DNA of 64,000 nucleotides from an uncultured Bacilli bacterium (GTDB taxonomy: Bacteria; Bacillota_I; Bacilli_A; RFN20; DUOF01): positions 558,001 to 622,000 of the forward strand of contig CAKPSD010000001.1 in assembly GCA_934183255.1 (NCBI GenBank), read 5' to 3'. The translations under genes and the position numbers were made by a program. Positions within the stretch are counted from its first letter, which is position 1. Each line of letters opens with the position of its first letter. Shown here one piece after another: positions 34,559 through 43,674 of this stretch. The notes under the pieces are model-generated. The model was not told where the DNA came from and made no database searches. It was given only the letters and a program-made list of their open reading frames with translations.

Positions 34559-35104
34559 CTATTTCTTACCTGCTTTTTTACCGACTTTACGACGGATTCT
34601 TTCGCCTTTATACATTACACCTTTACCTGAATATGGTTCTGGTCTTCTTGAATCTCTAATAGTTGCAGCCATTTGTCCAACTGCTTCTTTATCGATACCT
34701 GAAACTGTAATTTCTGTTTGGCTAGGAACTTCAAATTTTACTCCTGCAACTGGTTCGATTGTAACTGGATGAGAATATCCAACATTTAATACAACGTTGT
34801 TACCAACTAATTGAGCACGATAACCAATACCTTTAATTTCTAGTTCCTTTTTAAAACCATTGTGAACTCCTTCAACCATACCATTTAACAAAGCTCTTGT
34901 AGTACCATGTAATTGTTTAGTTGATTTTTCATCATTTGGTCTTGAAACTTTTACTTCGTTTCCATTAACTTTAATAGTTAATTTATCACAGAATTTTTTA
35001 GTAAGAGATCCTTTAGGTCCATTAACTGTAACTAAATTTCCTTCACCTACAGTAACATTAACACCTTCAGGTAATACGATAACTTTATTTCCTATACGTG
35101 ACAT
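34559..35104 (-). CDS. rplF: 50S ribosomal protein L6
   Basis: 181 residues from the ATG at 35104, which has SD TAGGAGG; an in-frame TTG six codons earlier (35122) overlaps that SD and is rejected. The protein starts MSRIGNKVI as usual. Both L6 repeats and the C-terminal signature YSGKGVMYKGERIRRKVGKKAGKK with the 23S-binding region are present. Confidence 0.97.
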   Translation of the reverse strand: MSRIGNKVIVLPEGVNVTVGEGNLVTVNGPKGSLTKKFCDKLTIKVNGNEVKVSRPNDEKSTKQLHGTTRALLNGMVEGVHNGFKKELEIKGIGYRAQLVGNNVVLNVGYSHPVTIEPVAGVKFEVPSQTEITVSGIDKEAVGQMAATIRDSRRPEPYSGKGVMYKGERIRRKVGKKAGKK

Positions 35105-35115
35105 ATTGTTACCTC

Positions 35116-35508
35116 CTACCAAACATAAGCAAGAACTTCTCCGCCTGTGCCTAACTTTCTTGCTTTCTTATCGCACATTAATCCAGATGAAGTAGAAATA
35201 ATTGCTATTCCTAATCCTTTTAATACTTTTGGTAATTCATCTGCTTGAGCATAAACTCTTAATCCTGGTTTAGAAATACGTTTAATTCCTGAAATAACTC
35301 TTTCTGAACCATTATATTTTAATTGCATAGATAGTACTTTTTTGCTATCTCCTGTAACACTATAATCAGCAATATAACCTTCTTCTTTAAGAATCTTAGC
35401 TATTTCAACTTTGATTTTGCTTGAAGGCATTGTTACTGTTTCATTACGCATTTGGTTAGCATTACGAATTCTAGTAAGCATATCTGCTATTGGATCTGTC
35501 ATAACCAT
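35116..35508 (-). CDS. rpsH: 30S ribosomal protein S8
   Basis: 130 residues; binds the central domain of 16S rRNA and, in many bacteria, represses the spc operon by binding its m[43 protein letters not shown] and the ending GGEVLAYVW are standard. A start at the GTG/ATG pair giving MVMTDP is normal for the family. Confidence 0.97.
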   Translation of the reverse strand: MVMTDPIADMLTRIRNANQMRNETVTMPSSKIKVEIAKILKEEGYIADYSVTGDSKKVLSMQLKYNGSERVISGIKRISKPGLRVYAQADELPKVLKGLGIAIISTSSGLMCDKKARKLGTGGEVLAYVW

Positions 35509-35529
35509 AATTTTATTTCCTCCTTACTC

Positions 35530-35715
35530 TTACCAGCTTGCCTTTTTAAGTCCTGGAATTTGGCCTTCATAAGCTAATTCTCTAAGACATATACGGCAAA
35601 GTTTAAATTTACGAATTACTGAATGAGGACGTCCACAACGCTCACATCTAGTATATTCTCTAACTTTATATTTTTTAGGTCTGTTATACTTTGCTATCAT
35701 TGATTTTTTTGCCAT
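35530..35715 (-). CDS. rpsZ: 30S ribosomal protein S14, zinc type
   Basis: 61 residues, the short zinc-binding form. The four ligands are in [25 protein letters not shown] (C-x2-C...C-x2-C). The ending [11 protein letters not shown] is typical. It lies between rplE and rpsH. Confidence 0.97.
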   Translation of the reverse strand: MAKKSMIAKYNRPKKYKVREYTRCERCGRPHSVIRKFKLCRICLRELAYEGQIPGLKKASW

Positions 35716-35729
35716 TGTTTAATTCCTCC

Positions 35730-36338
35730 TTACTTTGTGAACGGCATACCTAATCCTTCAAGAAGACTTAAAGCTTCTTTATCAGATTTAGCCGTTGTAA
35801 CAATTACAATATCCATTCCACGAATTACATTAACTTGATCATAATTAATTTCAGGGAAAATAATTTGTTCTCTAATACCTAATGTATAATTTCCTCTTCC
35901 ATCAAATGAATTTTTAGAAATACCATGGAAGTCTCTTATACGAGGCATTGAGATAGTCATTAACTTATCTAAGAATTGATACATTCTATTACCACGTAAA
36001 GTTACTTTACAACCAATTGGGTTACCTTCTCTTAATTTGAAAGAAGCAATTGATTTTTTAGCTTTAGTGATAACTGGTTTTTGACCAGTGATTGCTGTTA
36101 ATTCATTTACAGATTCTTCAAGTAATTTTGCATTCTTAGTTGCATCACCAACACCAATGTTTATAACTACTTTTTCAATTTTAGGAGTTTCCATTATTGT
36201 TTTGTAATTATATTCTTTCATTAATGTAGGAACAACTTCATCTAAGTATTTATACTTTAATCTTACTGAAGTATCTCTTTCCTTATTAGCTTTTGGAGCT
36301 GCTGTTTTAGCAGTTGTTGTTTTCTTTGTTTCAGCCAT
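35730..36338 (-). CDS. rplE: 50S ribosomal protein L5
   Basis: 202 residues; binds 5S rRNA and contacts the P-site tRNA. The L5 body begins at about 24 ([22 protein letters not shown]) and contains [26 protein letters not shown]....[10 protein letters not shown] and FPEINYD. The first 22 residues are an additional Lys/Ala/Thr-rich stretch not found in the usual 179-residue protein. Confidence 0.97.
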   Translation of the reverse strand: MAETKKTTTAKTAAPKANKERDTSVRLKYKYLDEVVPTLMKEYNYKTIMETPKIEKVVINIGVGDATKNAKLLEESVNELTAITGQKPVITKAKKSIASFKLREGNPIGCKVTLRGNRMYQFLDKLMTISMPRIRDFHGISKNSFDGRGNYTLGIREQIIFPEINYDQVNVIRGMDIVIVTTAKSDKEALSLLEGLGMPFTK

Positions 36339-36349
36339 AATTTACCTCC

Positions 36350-36658
36350 TTATGCTATTACAGTAGATGACTTTTTAGTCATTCTTACTTTTTTTCCATC
36401 TTTAACTTCATATTTAACTTTTGTTGCTTTCTTTGTTTTAGGATCAACATAAGCTACATTTGAAACATGAATAGGAGCTTCTTTTTCAGTAATTTTTCCT
36501 TCAGGTTCAGCTTGATTAGGTTTTACATGTTTTTTAACCATGTTTAATCCACCAACTATAACTTTGTCTTCACGAGGAAGAACTTTTGTAATAGTTCCTT
36601 CTTTTCCTTTTTCGCTTCCTGCGATAACTACTACTTTATCACCTTTTTTTAATCTCAT
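36350..36658 (-). CDS. rplX: 50S ribosomal protein L24
   Basis: 102 residues with a KOW motif at the start ([24 protein letters not shown]) and [10 protein letters not shown]24 starts assembly of the large subunit. The spacing to rplN (14 bases) and rplE (11 bases) fits one transcript. Confidence 0.97.
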   Translation of the reverse strand: MRLKKGDKVVVIAGSEKGKEGTITKVLPREDKVIVGGLNMVKKHVKPNQAEPEGKITEKEAPIHVSNVAYVDPKTKKATKVKYEVKDGKKVRMTKKSSTVIA

Positions 36659-36672
36659 AGTTTTTTAACCTC

Positions 36673-37047
36673 CTATAATACTTCTGATGCTAGAGAAACA
36701 ATTTTCATGCATCCTGCACCTTTTTCACGAAGTTCTCTTGCTACTGGTCCAAATACACGTGTACCACGTGGAGAACCATCAGCCTTTAATAGTACTATTG
36801 CATTGTCATCAAACTTAATATGAGAACCATCTGGACGGTTAACACCATATTTAGTACGAACGATAATACCTTTTACTACATCACCTTTTTTAACAGCAGC
36901 ATTAGGAATAGCATCCTTAACTGCACAAACAACTATATCACCTATATTTGCTTTTTTTCTGAATGATCCACCGATCAATCTAAATACTCTAACGCTACGA
37001 GCTCCAGAGTTATCTGCTACAACTAAATTTGTTTCATTTTGTACCAT
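36673..37047 (-). CDS. rplN: 50S ribosomal protein L14
   Basis: 124 residues. [40 protein letters not shown] and [15 protein letters not shown] are diagnostic. L14 forms an intersubunit bridge and is the target of the silencing factor RsfS. First gene of the spc part, following rpsQ. Confidence 0.98.
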   Translation of the reverse strand: MVQNETNLVVADNSGARSVRVFRLIGGSFRKKANIGDIVVCAVKDAIPNAAVKKGDVVKGIIVRTKYGVNRPDGSHIKFDDNAIVLLKADGSPRGTRVFGPVARELREKGAGCMKIVSLASEVL

Positions 37048-37064
37048 ATTAATTTACCTCCAGA

Positions 37065-37325
37065 CTAAGCGATACTAGCCTTTTTAACAACTTCTACTAA
37101 ACGGAAGTGCTTAGTAGCAGATAAAGGTCTAGTTTCCATAATTTTAACTGTATCACCCATTGATGCTACACCGTTTTCATCATGAGCTTTGTATTTTTTA
37201 GAATATTTAACTCTTTTATGGTATATAGGATGATTTTTATAAGTTTCTACTAAAACAGTAATTGTTTTATCCATTTTGTCAGACACAACAGTGCCAGTTA
37301 GTACTTTTCTTGAATTTCTTTCCAT
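37065..37325 (-). CDS. rpsQ: 30S ribosomal protein S17
   Basis: 86 residues, an OB-fold protein that binds early to 16S r[44 protein letters not shown] and [23 protein letters not shown] are standard. Last gene of the S10 part of the cluster. Confidence 0.97.
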   Translation of the reverse strand: MERNSRKVLTGTVVSDKMDKTITVLVETYKNHPIYHKRVKYSKKYKAHDENGVASMGDTVKIMETRPLSATKHFRLVEVVKKASIA

Positions 37326-37345
37326 ATCTCTCTTACCTCCCTACA

Positions 37346-37537
37346 CTATTGCGCATTGCGTTGCTCTAACACAGTAAGCATACGAGCAATAGTCTTACGT
37401 ATTTTCTTTAATTCATTAGGATTTTCTAATTGTCCTGTAGCGTGTTGGAATCTTAATGTAAAATATTGTTGTTTTAAATCTTTTACTTGACTCTCTATTT
37501 CGCTAGTTTCTAATTTTCTGATTTCTTCAGCGTTCAT
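37346..37537 (-). CDS. rpmC: 50S ribosomal protein L29
   Basis: 63 residues starting at the ATG at 37537, one base after the rplP stop codon. A GTG four codons earlier would overlap rplP and puts the SD too close. The sequence starts MNAEEIRKL and contains [37 protein letters not shown], the two-helix hairpin of L29, which lies at the tunnel exit and contacts trigger factor or SRP. Confidence 0.95.
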   Translation of the reverse strand: MNAEEIRKLETSEIESQVKDLKQQYFTLRFQHATGQLENPNELKKIRKTIARMLTVLEQRNAQ

Positions 37538-37538
37538 A

Positions 37539-37955
37539 TTACTCACCACACTTCCTTGTTACAACTTTACATTTAATTGGTAATTTTTGAGCTGCTAATC
37601 TTAATGCTTCACAAGCTTGTTCTGCAGGAATTTCATCCATTTCAAATAAGATTGTTCCGTTTTTAACTACAGCTACCCATTGATCTGGAGCACCTTTACC
37701 AGCACCCATACGAACCTCTAATGGTTTTTTAGATTTTGATAGATGTGGGAATATTCTAATCCAAATCTTTCCTTGTCTTTTTGTATATCTAGCTAAACAA
37801 ATACGAGCTGCTTCTATTTGTCTATTTGTAATCCAAGCACCTTCAACTGCTTGTAATCCATATTGACCATATGATAATTCTGTATTTCCTTTTGCTTTAC
37901 CTTCATATGAAATTTTATGAGGTCTTCTATATTTAACTCTCTTTGGTAATAACAT
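37539..37955 (-). CDS. rplP: 50S ribosomal protein L16
   Basis: 138 residues. [52 protein letters not shown] and [24 protein letters not shown] are typical. It sits at the A-site/central protuberance boundary and is the site of evernimicin resistance mutations in other species. Confidence 0.98.
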   Translation of the reverse strand: MLLPKRVKYRRPHKISYEGKAKGNTELSYGQYGLQAVEGAWITNRQIEAARICLARYTKRQGKIWIRIFPHLSKSKKPLEVRMGAGKGAPDQWVAVVKNGTILFEMDEIPAEQACEALRLAAQKLPIKCKVVTRKCGE

Positions 37956-37960
37956 ATTAG

Positions 37961-38629
37961 TTACTCTCCTTTCGTTTCTTCAACGTTTTTAGTTTTCTTT
38001 TCAGGAAGGATTTCACCACGGCAGATCCAAACCTTAACACCTAAACGTCCATATGTTGTATGTGCTTCGCTCATTGCGTAATCTATATCAGCACGTAATG
38101 TATGTAATGGAACGATTCCATCGCTATATCCTTCGCTTCTAGCAATATCTGCCCCGCCAAGTCTACCTGATACTAAAGTTTTAACTCCTTTAGCTCCAGC
38201 CTTCATTACTCTTTGCATAGCTTTCTTTTGAGCTGTTCTGAATGAAGCACGGTTTTCTAATTGTTCTGCAATCCATCTTGATACAACTTTTGCATCTAAA
38301 TCAGGATTTTCAACTTCGATTACATTTAATTTAACTGTCTTACCTTTAGCTATTTTTCCAATTTCTTTAGTAAGAGTTTCTACATTTTTACCATCTTGTC
38401 CAATGATGATTCCAGGACGAGCTGCAGTAACGTTTACTGTTACATTGTCTTTTGTTTTTTCGATTACGATTTTAGAAATTACTGCATCCTTTAATTTAGA
38501 ATTTAATAATTTTCTAATTTTGATATCTTCATGTAAATAAGTAGCGAAATCTTTTTCTGAATACCATTTTGATTCCCAATCTTTATTTACTCCAATACGC
38601 ATTCCTACTGGACTAACTTTTTGACCCAT
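37961..38629 (-). CDS. rpsC: 30S ribosomal protein S3
   Basis: 222 residues. An N-terminal type II KH domain ([20 protein letters not shown]) is followed by a C-terminal domain with [30 protein letters not shown] and [12 protein letters not shown]. It forms the mRNA entry site together with S4 and S5. rplV lies 14 bases upstream. Confidence 0.98.
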   Translation of the reverse strand: MGQKVSPVGMRIGVNKDWESKWYSEKDFATYLHEDIKIRKLLNSKLKDAVISKIVIEKTKDNVTVNVTAARPGIIIGQDGKNVETLTKEIGKIAKGKTVKLNVIEVENPDLDAKVVSRWIAEQLENRASFRTAQKKAMQRVMKAGAKGVKTLVSGRLGGADIARSEGYSDGIVPLHTLRADIDYAMSEAHTTYGRLGVKVWICRGEILPEKKTKNVEETKGE

Positions 38630-38643
38630 GTTTTGTGCTCCTC

Positions 38644-38988
38644 CTATCTTTCTGCAACAACCACATTGATGTGGCTTGTTTTCTTAACTAAACCTGATGC
38701 TCTACCTTTAGCTCTAGGCATAAATCTTTTCATTTTTATACCTTCATCAGCATATATTTCTTTAACAAATAATTTATCTTGATTCATTCCATGATTGTTA
38801 ACAGCATTTGCTGCAGCTGAATTAATAAGTTTTAAGACTATTGGTGAAGCTGCTTTGTTAACATTTTTTAATATTGCTTGAGCTTCAGCTACTGATTTAC
38901 CGCGAACTAAATCAATAACCAATCTTGCTTTTCTTGGAGTAACACCAACGTTACTAACAGATGCTTTTGCTTCAATTATGTTTTCCAT
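38644..38988 (-). CDS. rplV: 50S ribosomal protein L22
   Basis: 114 residues. [25 protein letters not shown] and the tunnel-lining hairpin region [21 protein letters not shown] are present, ending in VVAER. The hairpin narrows the exit tunnel and is a known macrolide-resistance position. Confidence 0.98.
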   Translation of the reverse strand: MENIIEAKASVSNVGVTPRKARLVIDLVRGKSVAEAQAILKNVNKAASPIVLKLINSAAANAVNNHGMNQDKLFVKEIYADEGIKMKRFMPRAKGRASGLVKKTSHINVVVAER

Positions 38989-38999
38989 GTGTTTACCCC

Positions 39000-39293
39000 C
39001 TACTTAGCTTTGTTTGCTGCTTTATCTTCAGCAGTGTGACCTTTGTGTCCTGTGTATTTTCTTGTTGGAGAAAATTCTCCTAATTTATGACCTACCATAT
39101 CTTCTGTAACATATACAGGTACGTGTTCTCTACCATTGTGAACAGCAAATGTTAAGCCAATGAATTGTGGGAAGATTGTTGATCTTCTTGACCACGTTTT
39201 GATTACTTCTTTCTTTCCTGATGCTTGCATTGCTTCAACTTTTTTCATTAAATGTTCATCACAGAAAGGTCCTTTTTTTAAACTTCTAGCCAT
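39000..39293 (-). CDS. rpsS: 30S ribosomal protein S19
   Basis: 97 residues. [67 protein letters not shown] are diagnostic. A few extra residues ([11 protein letters not shown]) end the protein. It pairs with S13 in the head of the small subunit. Confidence 0.98.
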   Translation of the reverse strand: MARSLKKGPFCDEHLMKKVEAMQASGKKEVIKTWSRRSTIFPQFIGLTFAVHNGREHVPVYVTEDMVGHKLGEFSPTRKYTGHKGHTAEDKAANKAK

Positions 39294-39307
39294 TTCGTTT
39301 ATCCTCC

Positions 39308-40141
39308 TTATTTACCATTACGTCTTCTTACTATTAATTTAGTAGAAGCTTTTTTGTTATTTCTTGTCTTAACACCTAGTGCACGTTTACCCCATGGTGT
39401 TCTTGGTGCATCATGTCCTACTGGGCTCTTACCTTCACCACCACCGTGTGGGTGATCATTAGGGTTCATAACAGATCCACGAACTGTAGGTCTTGTGCCA
39501 TTCCATCTTGTACGTCCTGCTTTACCAAGTTTTACTAAGCTGTAATCTTCGTTACCTACAATACCAACTGTAGCTCTACAAGTTCCTAATACTTTTCTAA
39601 CTTCTTTTGAAGTTAAACGTATTATTACATAATTACCTTCTTTACCAAGGATTTGAGCACTAGTACCAGCAGCTCTAACTAATTGGCCACCTTTACCAGG
39701 ATATAATTCAATATTATGGATAAATGTACCTTCTGGGATATTTTTTAATGCTAATGCATTGCCAACTTTAATATCAGTTTCTTCACCAGATACAACTTGA
39801 TTTCCAACTTCTAATCCTTTTGGAGCAAGGATATATCTTTTTTCTCCATCTGTATAATTGATTAATGCTATATTAGCGCTTCTATTTGGATCGTATTCAA
39901 TTGCTGCAACACTTCCTACAACTCCATCTTTATTTCTTTTAAAATCAATTAAACGATATTTTCTTTTATGTCCTCCACCAATGTGACGACATGTGATCTT
40001 TCCCTGACTATTTCTTCCACCAGTTTTATTTAAATTAACTAATAGTGACTTTTCAGGAGATTTCTTTGTTATTTCTTCATTTGTTAATGTTGTCATATTA
40101 CGACGACCATTCGAAGTAGCTTTATATGCTTTTATACTCAT
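39308..40141 (-). CDS. rplB: 50S ribosomal protein L2
   Basis: 277 residues. [42 protein letters not shown] and the C-terminal [37 protein letters not shown], with the histidine implicated near the peptidyl transferase centre, are all intact. Fourth large-subunit gene of the S10 order (rpsJ, rplC, rplD, rplW, rplB). Confidence 0.98.
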   Translation of the reverse strand: MSIKAYKATSNGRRNMTTLTNEEITKKSPEKSLLVNLNKTGGRNSQGKITCRHIGGGHKRKYRLIDFKRNKDGVVGSVAAIEYDPNRSANIALINYTDGEKRYILAPKGLEVGNQVVSGEETDIKVGNALALKNIPEGTFIHNIELYPGKGGQLVRAAGTSAQILGKEGNYVIIRLTSKEVRKVLGTCRATVGIVGNEDYSLVKLGKAGRTRWNGTRPTVRGSVMNPNDHPHGGGEGKSPVGHDAPRTPWGKRALGVKTRNNKKASTKLIVRRRNGK

Positions 40142-40170
40142 CTTTTTTTCCTCCTATATTTTAATATTTA

Positions 40171-40563
40171 TTAATTCTTTAATAGATCAAGAGATTGACC
40201 TTCTGCTAATGTAATAACAGCTTTCTTATAAGAACTTGTTTTACCAGAATATTTTCCAACTCTTTTATCTTTTGCTCTAACATTTGAAACATTTACTTGT
40301 TTAACTTTAACACCGAAGATTGCTTCAAATGCATTTTTAATTTCGATCTTATTAGAATTCTTATTAACTTGAACAGTAATTTTATTTAATGTTTCCATAT
40401 TCTTCATTGTTTCTTCTGAAAGAATAGGTTTAACTATACATTCATAACTTTTTACAGTTGTTTTTCCAACTTTTGCTGTTTCTTTAGCAGCCTTTTTAGA
40501 AGTTTTCTTTTCTTTTACTTCAGCAGTTTTTACTTCTACTGCTTCGTTTGTTTTCTTTGCCAT
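40171..40563 (-). CDS. rplW: 50S ribosomal protein L23 with N-terminal extension
   Basis: 130 residues. L23 proper starts near 38 (YECIVKPILSEETMKNMETLNKITVQVNKNSNKIEIKNAFEAIFGVKVKQVNV) and provides the docking site for trigger factor and SRP at the tunnel exit. The preceding Lys/Glu/Ala-rich stretch of about 37 residues is not part of the common 95-residue protein. The ATG overlaps the rplD stop by one base. Confidence 0.97.
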   Translation of the reverse strand: MAKKTNEAVEVKTAEVKEKKTSKKAAKETAKVGKTTVKSYECIVKPILSEETMKNMETLNKITVQVNKNSNKIEIKNAFEAIFGVKVKQVNVSNVRAKDKRVGKYSGKTSSYKKAVITLAEGQSLDLLKN

Positions 40564-41195
40564 TATGCTAATACCTCCTCAATTGATTTAACTGCATCTA
40601 GAGTCATTACTACGCTATCGCTATTTGCAACATCATATACATTTACTTCATCTGCAAATAATACTAATACGTTAGGTAAATTTGACATTGATAATAAAGC
40701 TTCATAATTAACGCTATCTTCGCTAACAACAAATAATGTTTTATTTTTTGTATTAAGAGTTTTCAACATTTCTGCCATTGCTTTAGTTTGTGGCTTTTCA
40801 CATTTGATTTCATTTAATATAACTAGATTATTATTTTTAACTTTTTCACTTAACACTGATTTTAATGCTAGTTGATATTCTTTCTTGTTTTGCTTAATAG
40901 TGAAGTTTTGAACTCCTGTAGGTCCAAACACAACTCCTCCGCCTCTCCATTGAGGTGAACGTGTAGATCCTTGTCTAGCTCTACCAGTTCCTTTTTGTCT
41001 CCATGGTTTACGTCCGCCTCCGCTTACTTCATCTCTCTTTTTAGTTTTAGCTGTAGCTTGACGACTATTTGCCATGTAAACTTGAATTGCATCATATACA
41101 ACGTTTTCATTTGGCTTAACACCAAATACATTTTTATTTAATTCAACTTCTTCTACTTTAGCACCTGTTTGATTTAAAACGTCCATTGCTTTCAT
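40563..41195 (-). CDS. rplD: 50S ribosomal protein L4
   Basis: 210 residues. The extended tunnel loop with GGGRKPWRQKGTGRARQGSTRSPQWRGGGVVFGP is intact. In Gammaproteobacteria L4 represses the S10 operon through its leader RNA; whether that holds here is open, but a structured leader is present upstream of rpsJ. Confidence 0.98.
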   Translation of the reverse strand: MKAMDVLNQTGAKVEEVELNKNVFGVKPNENVVYDAIQVYMANSRQATAKTKKRDEVSGGGRKPWRQKGTGRARQGSTRSPQWRGGGVVFGPTGVQNFTIKQNKKEYQLALKSVLSEKVKNNNLVILNEIKCEKPQTKAMAEMLKTLNTKNKTLFVVSEDSVNYEALLSMSNLPNVLVLFADEVNVYDVANSDSVVMTLDAVKSIEEVLA

Positions 41196-41214
41196 TTAAC
41201 TTTTCCTCCTATCA

Positions 41215-41904
41215 TTACTCAGCTGCTGCTTCGTTAGAATAGTTTACTAAAGTTTTAGCTTTAGGACTTTTCTTTTGAACTTTAACAGCACTTCTAATAG
41301 TTACTAAACCTCTATTTGGTCCAGGAATACATCCTTTTACCAAAATAGCATTCTTTGTAGCATCTACTGATACAACTTCTAAGTTTAATATAGTAGCTTG
41401 CTCATTTCCTTCATGACCTGGCATTTTCTTTCCTGGATGAATTCTGTTGTTAGTACGACCAACTGTAGCCATTGAGCCAACGCCTCTGTGGTAACCAGAA
41501 CCATGTCCTTTAGGTCCGATTTTATTTCCGTGTCTTTTAACACTACCAGCAAATCCTTTACCCTTAGATGTACCAATTACATCAATTGCTTCTCCTACTT
41601 TGAATAAGTCAGCAGTAACTGTTTGACCAACTTCATAACCTGTTAATTCGTCACCTTTAATTTCTCTAACGAATTGTTTAGTTGTTGTGTTAGCTTTAGT
41701 AAAAATTCCTTTTAATGGTTTAGAAGTAATATTTTCTCTTTTTTCTTCATATCCTATTTGAAGAGCATCATAACCATCTTTTTCAACTGTTTTCTTTTGT
41801 AAAACAACATTTGGTAGAACTTCAACTACTGTAACAGGAATCATAGCGCCTTCAGTAGTGAAAACTTGTGTCATACCAACTTTTCTTCCTAATATAGATT
41901 TCAT
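41215..41904 (-). CDS. rplC: 50S ribosomal protein L3
   Basis: 229 residues. KSILGRKVGMTQVFTTEGAMIPVTVVE, SKGKGFAGSVKRHG, KGHGSGYHRGVGSMATVGRTN and PGKKMPGHEGNEQAT mark L3, with the loop that reaches the peptidyl transferase centre. The C-terminal tail is about 15 residues longer than in most members and Lys/Ala-rich. Confidence 0.98.
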   Translation of the reverse strand: MKSILGRKVGMTQVFTTEGAMIPVTVVEVLPNVVLQKKTVEKDGYDALQIGYEEKRENITSKPLKGIFTKANTTTKQFVREIKGDELTGYEVGQTVTADLFKVGEAIDVIGTSKGKGFAGSVKRHGNKIGPKGHGSGYHRGVGSMATVGRTNNRIHPGKKMPGHEGNEQATILNLEVVSVDATKNAILVKGCIPGPNRGLVTIRSAVKVQKKSPKAKTLVNYSNEAAAE

Positions 41905-41925
41905 ATCTAGCTTTCCTCCTTTAAA

Positions 41926-42237
41926 TTACAGTTTGATTTCGATATCAACACCACTAGGTAAATCTAATCTAGTTAATGTATCTACAGTCTTAGCAGTAGG
42001 ATTAACGATATCAATTAATCTTTTGTGAGTTCTCATTTCAAATTGTTCACGAGAATCTTTATATTTGTGTACAGCTCTTAAAATTGTATATACTTGTTTC
42101 TCTGTTGGTAGAGGTACAGGTCCTACAACTTTTGCTCCTGTAGCTTTTGCTGCTTCAATAATTTTTAATGATGAAGCATCAAGAATTTTGTGATCGTATG
42201 CTTTTAACTTAATACGAATCTTATTTGACTTTGCCAT
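41926..42237 (-). CDS. rpsJ: 30S ribosomal protein S10
   Basis: 103 residues; also known as transcription antitermination partner Nus[72 protein letters not shown] is standard. First gene of the cluster; SD AAAGGGG lies 9 bases upstream of the ATG and directly follows a hairpin of the leader. Confidence 0.98.
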   Translation of the reverse strand: MAKSNKIRIKLKAYDHKILDASSLKIIEAAKATGAKVVGPVPLPTEKQVYTILRAVHKYKDSREQFEMRTHKRLIDIVNPTAKTVDTLTRLDLPSGVDIEIKL

Positions 42238-42246
42238 TTAACATTT

Positions 42247-42363
42247 CCCCTTTCGTCTAAAATCTGGCTTAGACAGTGCTCAATGTGAATTCCCTGATAT
42301 GCTTGGGTGGTTATGACAACCTTTATCGGCGTATCAGCAACCTCGCATTTCACAGCACATGCA
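42247..42363 (-). promoter_or_regulatory. structured 5' leader of the S10 operon
   Basis: The about 125-base region between the promoter and rpsJ can fold. On the minus strand GTGCTGTGAA (42358-42349) pairs with TTCACATTGAGCAC (42289-42276, three-base bulge). CTGATA (42337-42332) pairs with TATCAG (42299-42294), and GGTT/AACC close a small loop between them. A last hairpin, GTCTAA/TTAGAC (42274-42255), stands just before the SD. This suits autogenous control of ribosomal protein synthesis; the ligand protein is not known. Confidence 0.6.
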
Positions 42364-42369
42364 AGCAAG

Positions 42370-42398
42370 ATTATATATCACGTATGACACTATGTCAA
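42370..42398 (-). promoter_or_regulatory. consensus sigma-A promoter of the S10 operon
   Basis: Minus-strand TTGACA (42398-42393) and TATAAT (42375-42370), both perfect, with a 17-base spacer. The -35 region includes the dyad TGACA-TAG-TGTCA. Confidence 0.9.
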
Positions 42399-42833
42399 GA
42401 AAAATTTTATTTTTTTATTTAATCACTTTTTATATATATGTTTTTCGCTATTTTTTTAGTTTTAATAATACTATGTATTATTAAGAATGTATTTTGCATT
42501 GTTTTTATAAGTTTGTAAATTTTCTGATTACTAATCATATAGTATATATATTTATATTGTTATTTGTTTTTTTATTTAATCATTTGTAACACTAAATTTT
42601 CAAAATTTAAATCATTTATTTGCTTTATTTTTGTTCAAAAGTTCTCAAAAAAATAAAAAATATTAAATTAATTTATCTATAAGTTTCATGTGAAACAAAC
42701 CCTTTATATATATCATTCATTGTAGTTTAGCAAAACATCAAATAAAAAAAGCAAAATTTTATATTATCACAATTTATTTATATTCGCTTATTATTTATAG
42801 TATATGCATTAAAGGGTTTCGTTAAAAATTTCG
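42399..42833. other. AT-rich intergenic stretch upstream of the S10 operon
   Basis: About 435 bases, nearly all A and T, between two minus-strand units (the YjdF-like gene, read away at higher coordinates, and the S10 operon). No gene or RNA signature is visible. The only informative element is the parS-like palindrome at 42682-42697. Confidence 0.6.
42682..42697. other. parS-like palindrome
   Basis: AGTTTCATGTGAAACA matches the ParB-binding consensus TGTTTCACGTGAAACA at 14 of 16 positions (differences at 1 and 8). The half-sites GTTTCA and TGAAAC are intact. It lies in non-coding DNA next to the S10 operon, a region that is origin-proximal in Firmicutes, as expected for parS. No parA or parB is in the window. 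Confidence 0.5.
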
Positions 42834-42861
42834 TATAAAAAAAGTTGCCTATTGCAACTTT
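42834..42861 (-). terminator. terminator of the YjdF-like gene
   Basis: AAAGTTGC-CTATT-GCAACTTT with seven or more T following on the minus strand. The TAG stop lies in the loop. Confidence 0.85.
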
Positions 42862-43649
42862 TCTTTTGTTTCTTTTTCAGCGTCTTTATTAAGAACATTA
42901 ATAATATCTGTATTTTCTATTTCTACTGGCAAAACCTTTTTCTTTTCTATAAACCATTTTATTGCTGTGTGACTTTTTTTTCTTTTTAAATCTATATAAC
43001 TTATTATCGCCATTACTAATGCCCCGGCTGTGTCTAGCATCAAATCTTTCATTGTATCAAACAGTGCCGCTCTTCCAAGGAATGGTTTCCTTGTAACCGA
43101 ATCACTATATCGTTGCATATTAGAACCAGTTATTGCATCTGCTGTAAATTCTACAAATTCCCATAACACTCCAACGGTTATAGAGAAGCAAACAACAAAC
43201 AAAGCTACAAACAAGGGGTTAAGTTTCAAATCAACTTTTTCAGAATTATTTAATAATCTTATAATTGAAAATCCTAATATAGCAAGCATTGATCCAGATA
43301 AAGTATGAAGTATAGAATCGAACACTTTGCTTTTTACATACAATTCACCAATTTCTCCAACCACAAAATGTGCTAGGCAAAATACCATAAATACAACACT
43401 CATTACATTAGGAACACTTACTTTACCTGTTTTTTCTATAAACCCTGGAACAAACGTACACATTAACATCATAAACGACTGTGCCGCATTAAACATTGCT
43501 CGGCTTTTTTGACTATCATCTTTATCAGTAAAGAACGCTACAACATTCGCGACAAACAAGATTGTTATAATAACCCTTACCACCGCATACATAATTTTTG
43601 TTTTTTCTATTTTTCTTTTTCTGACTCGTTTTTCTTTTTTTGCCGTCAT
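42849..43649 (-). CDS. YjdF/DUF2238-like membrane protein
   Basis: 266 residues with about six membrane helices between basic termini. The pattern FDSILHTLSGSMLAILGFSII ... VGVLWEFVEFTADAITGSNMQ ... DTMKDLMLDTAGALV (conserved Asp/His and Glu/Asp inside helices) resembles the DUF2238/YjdF group of small membrane proteins of unknown role. SD GAGG precedes the ATG. It follows the Ca2+-ATPase gene by 25 bases on the same strand, so the two are probably co-transcribed. Confidence 0.65.
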   Translation of the reverse strand: MTAKKEKRVRKRKIEKTKIMYAVVRVIITILFVANVVAFFTDKDDSQKSRAMFNAAQSFMMLMCTFVPGFIEKTGKVSVPNVMSVVFMVFCLAHFVVGEIGELYVKSKVFDSILHTLSGSMLAILGFSIIRLLNNSEKVDLKLNPLFVALFVVCFSITVGVLWEFVEFTADAITGSNMQRYSDSVTRKPFLGRAALFDTMKDLMLDTAGALVMAIISYIDLKRKKSHTAIKWFIEKKKVLPVEIENTDIINVLNKDAEKETKEKLQ

Positions 43650-43674
43650 AAATATAAAACCTCACTTCAATTAA

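Noticed and set aside
41385..41576. 63-codon frame within rplC in another phase
   Set aside because: Overlaps a clearly conserved L3 sequence and has no family resemblance.
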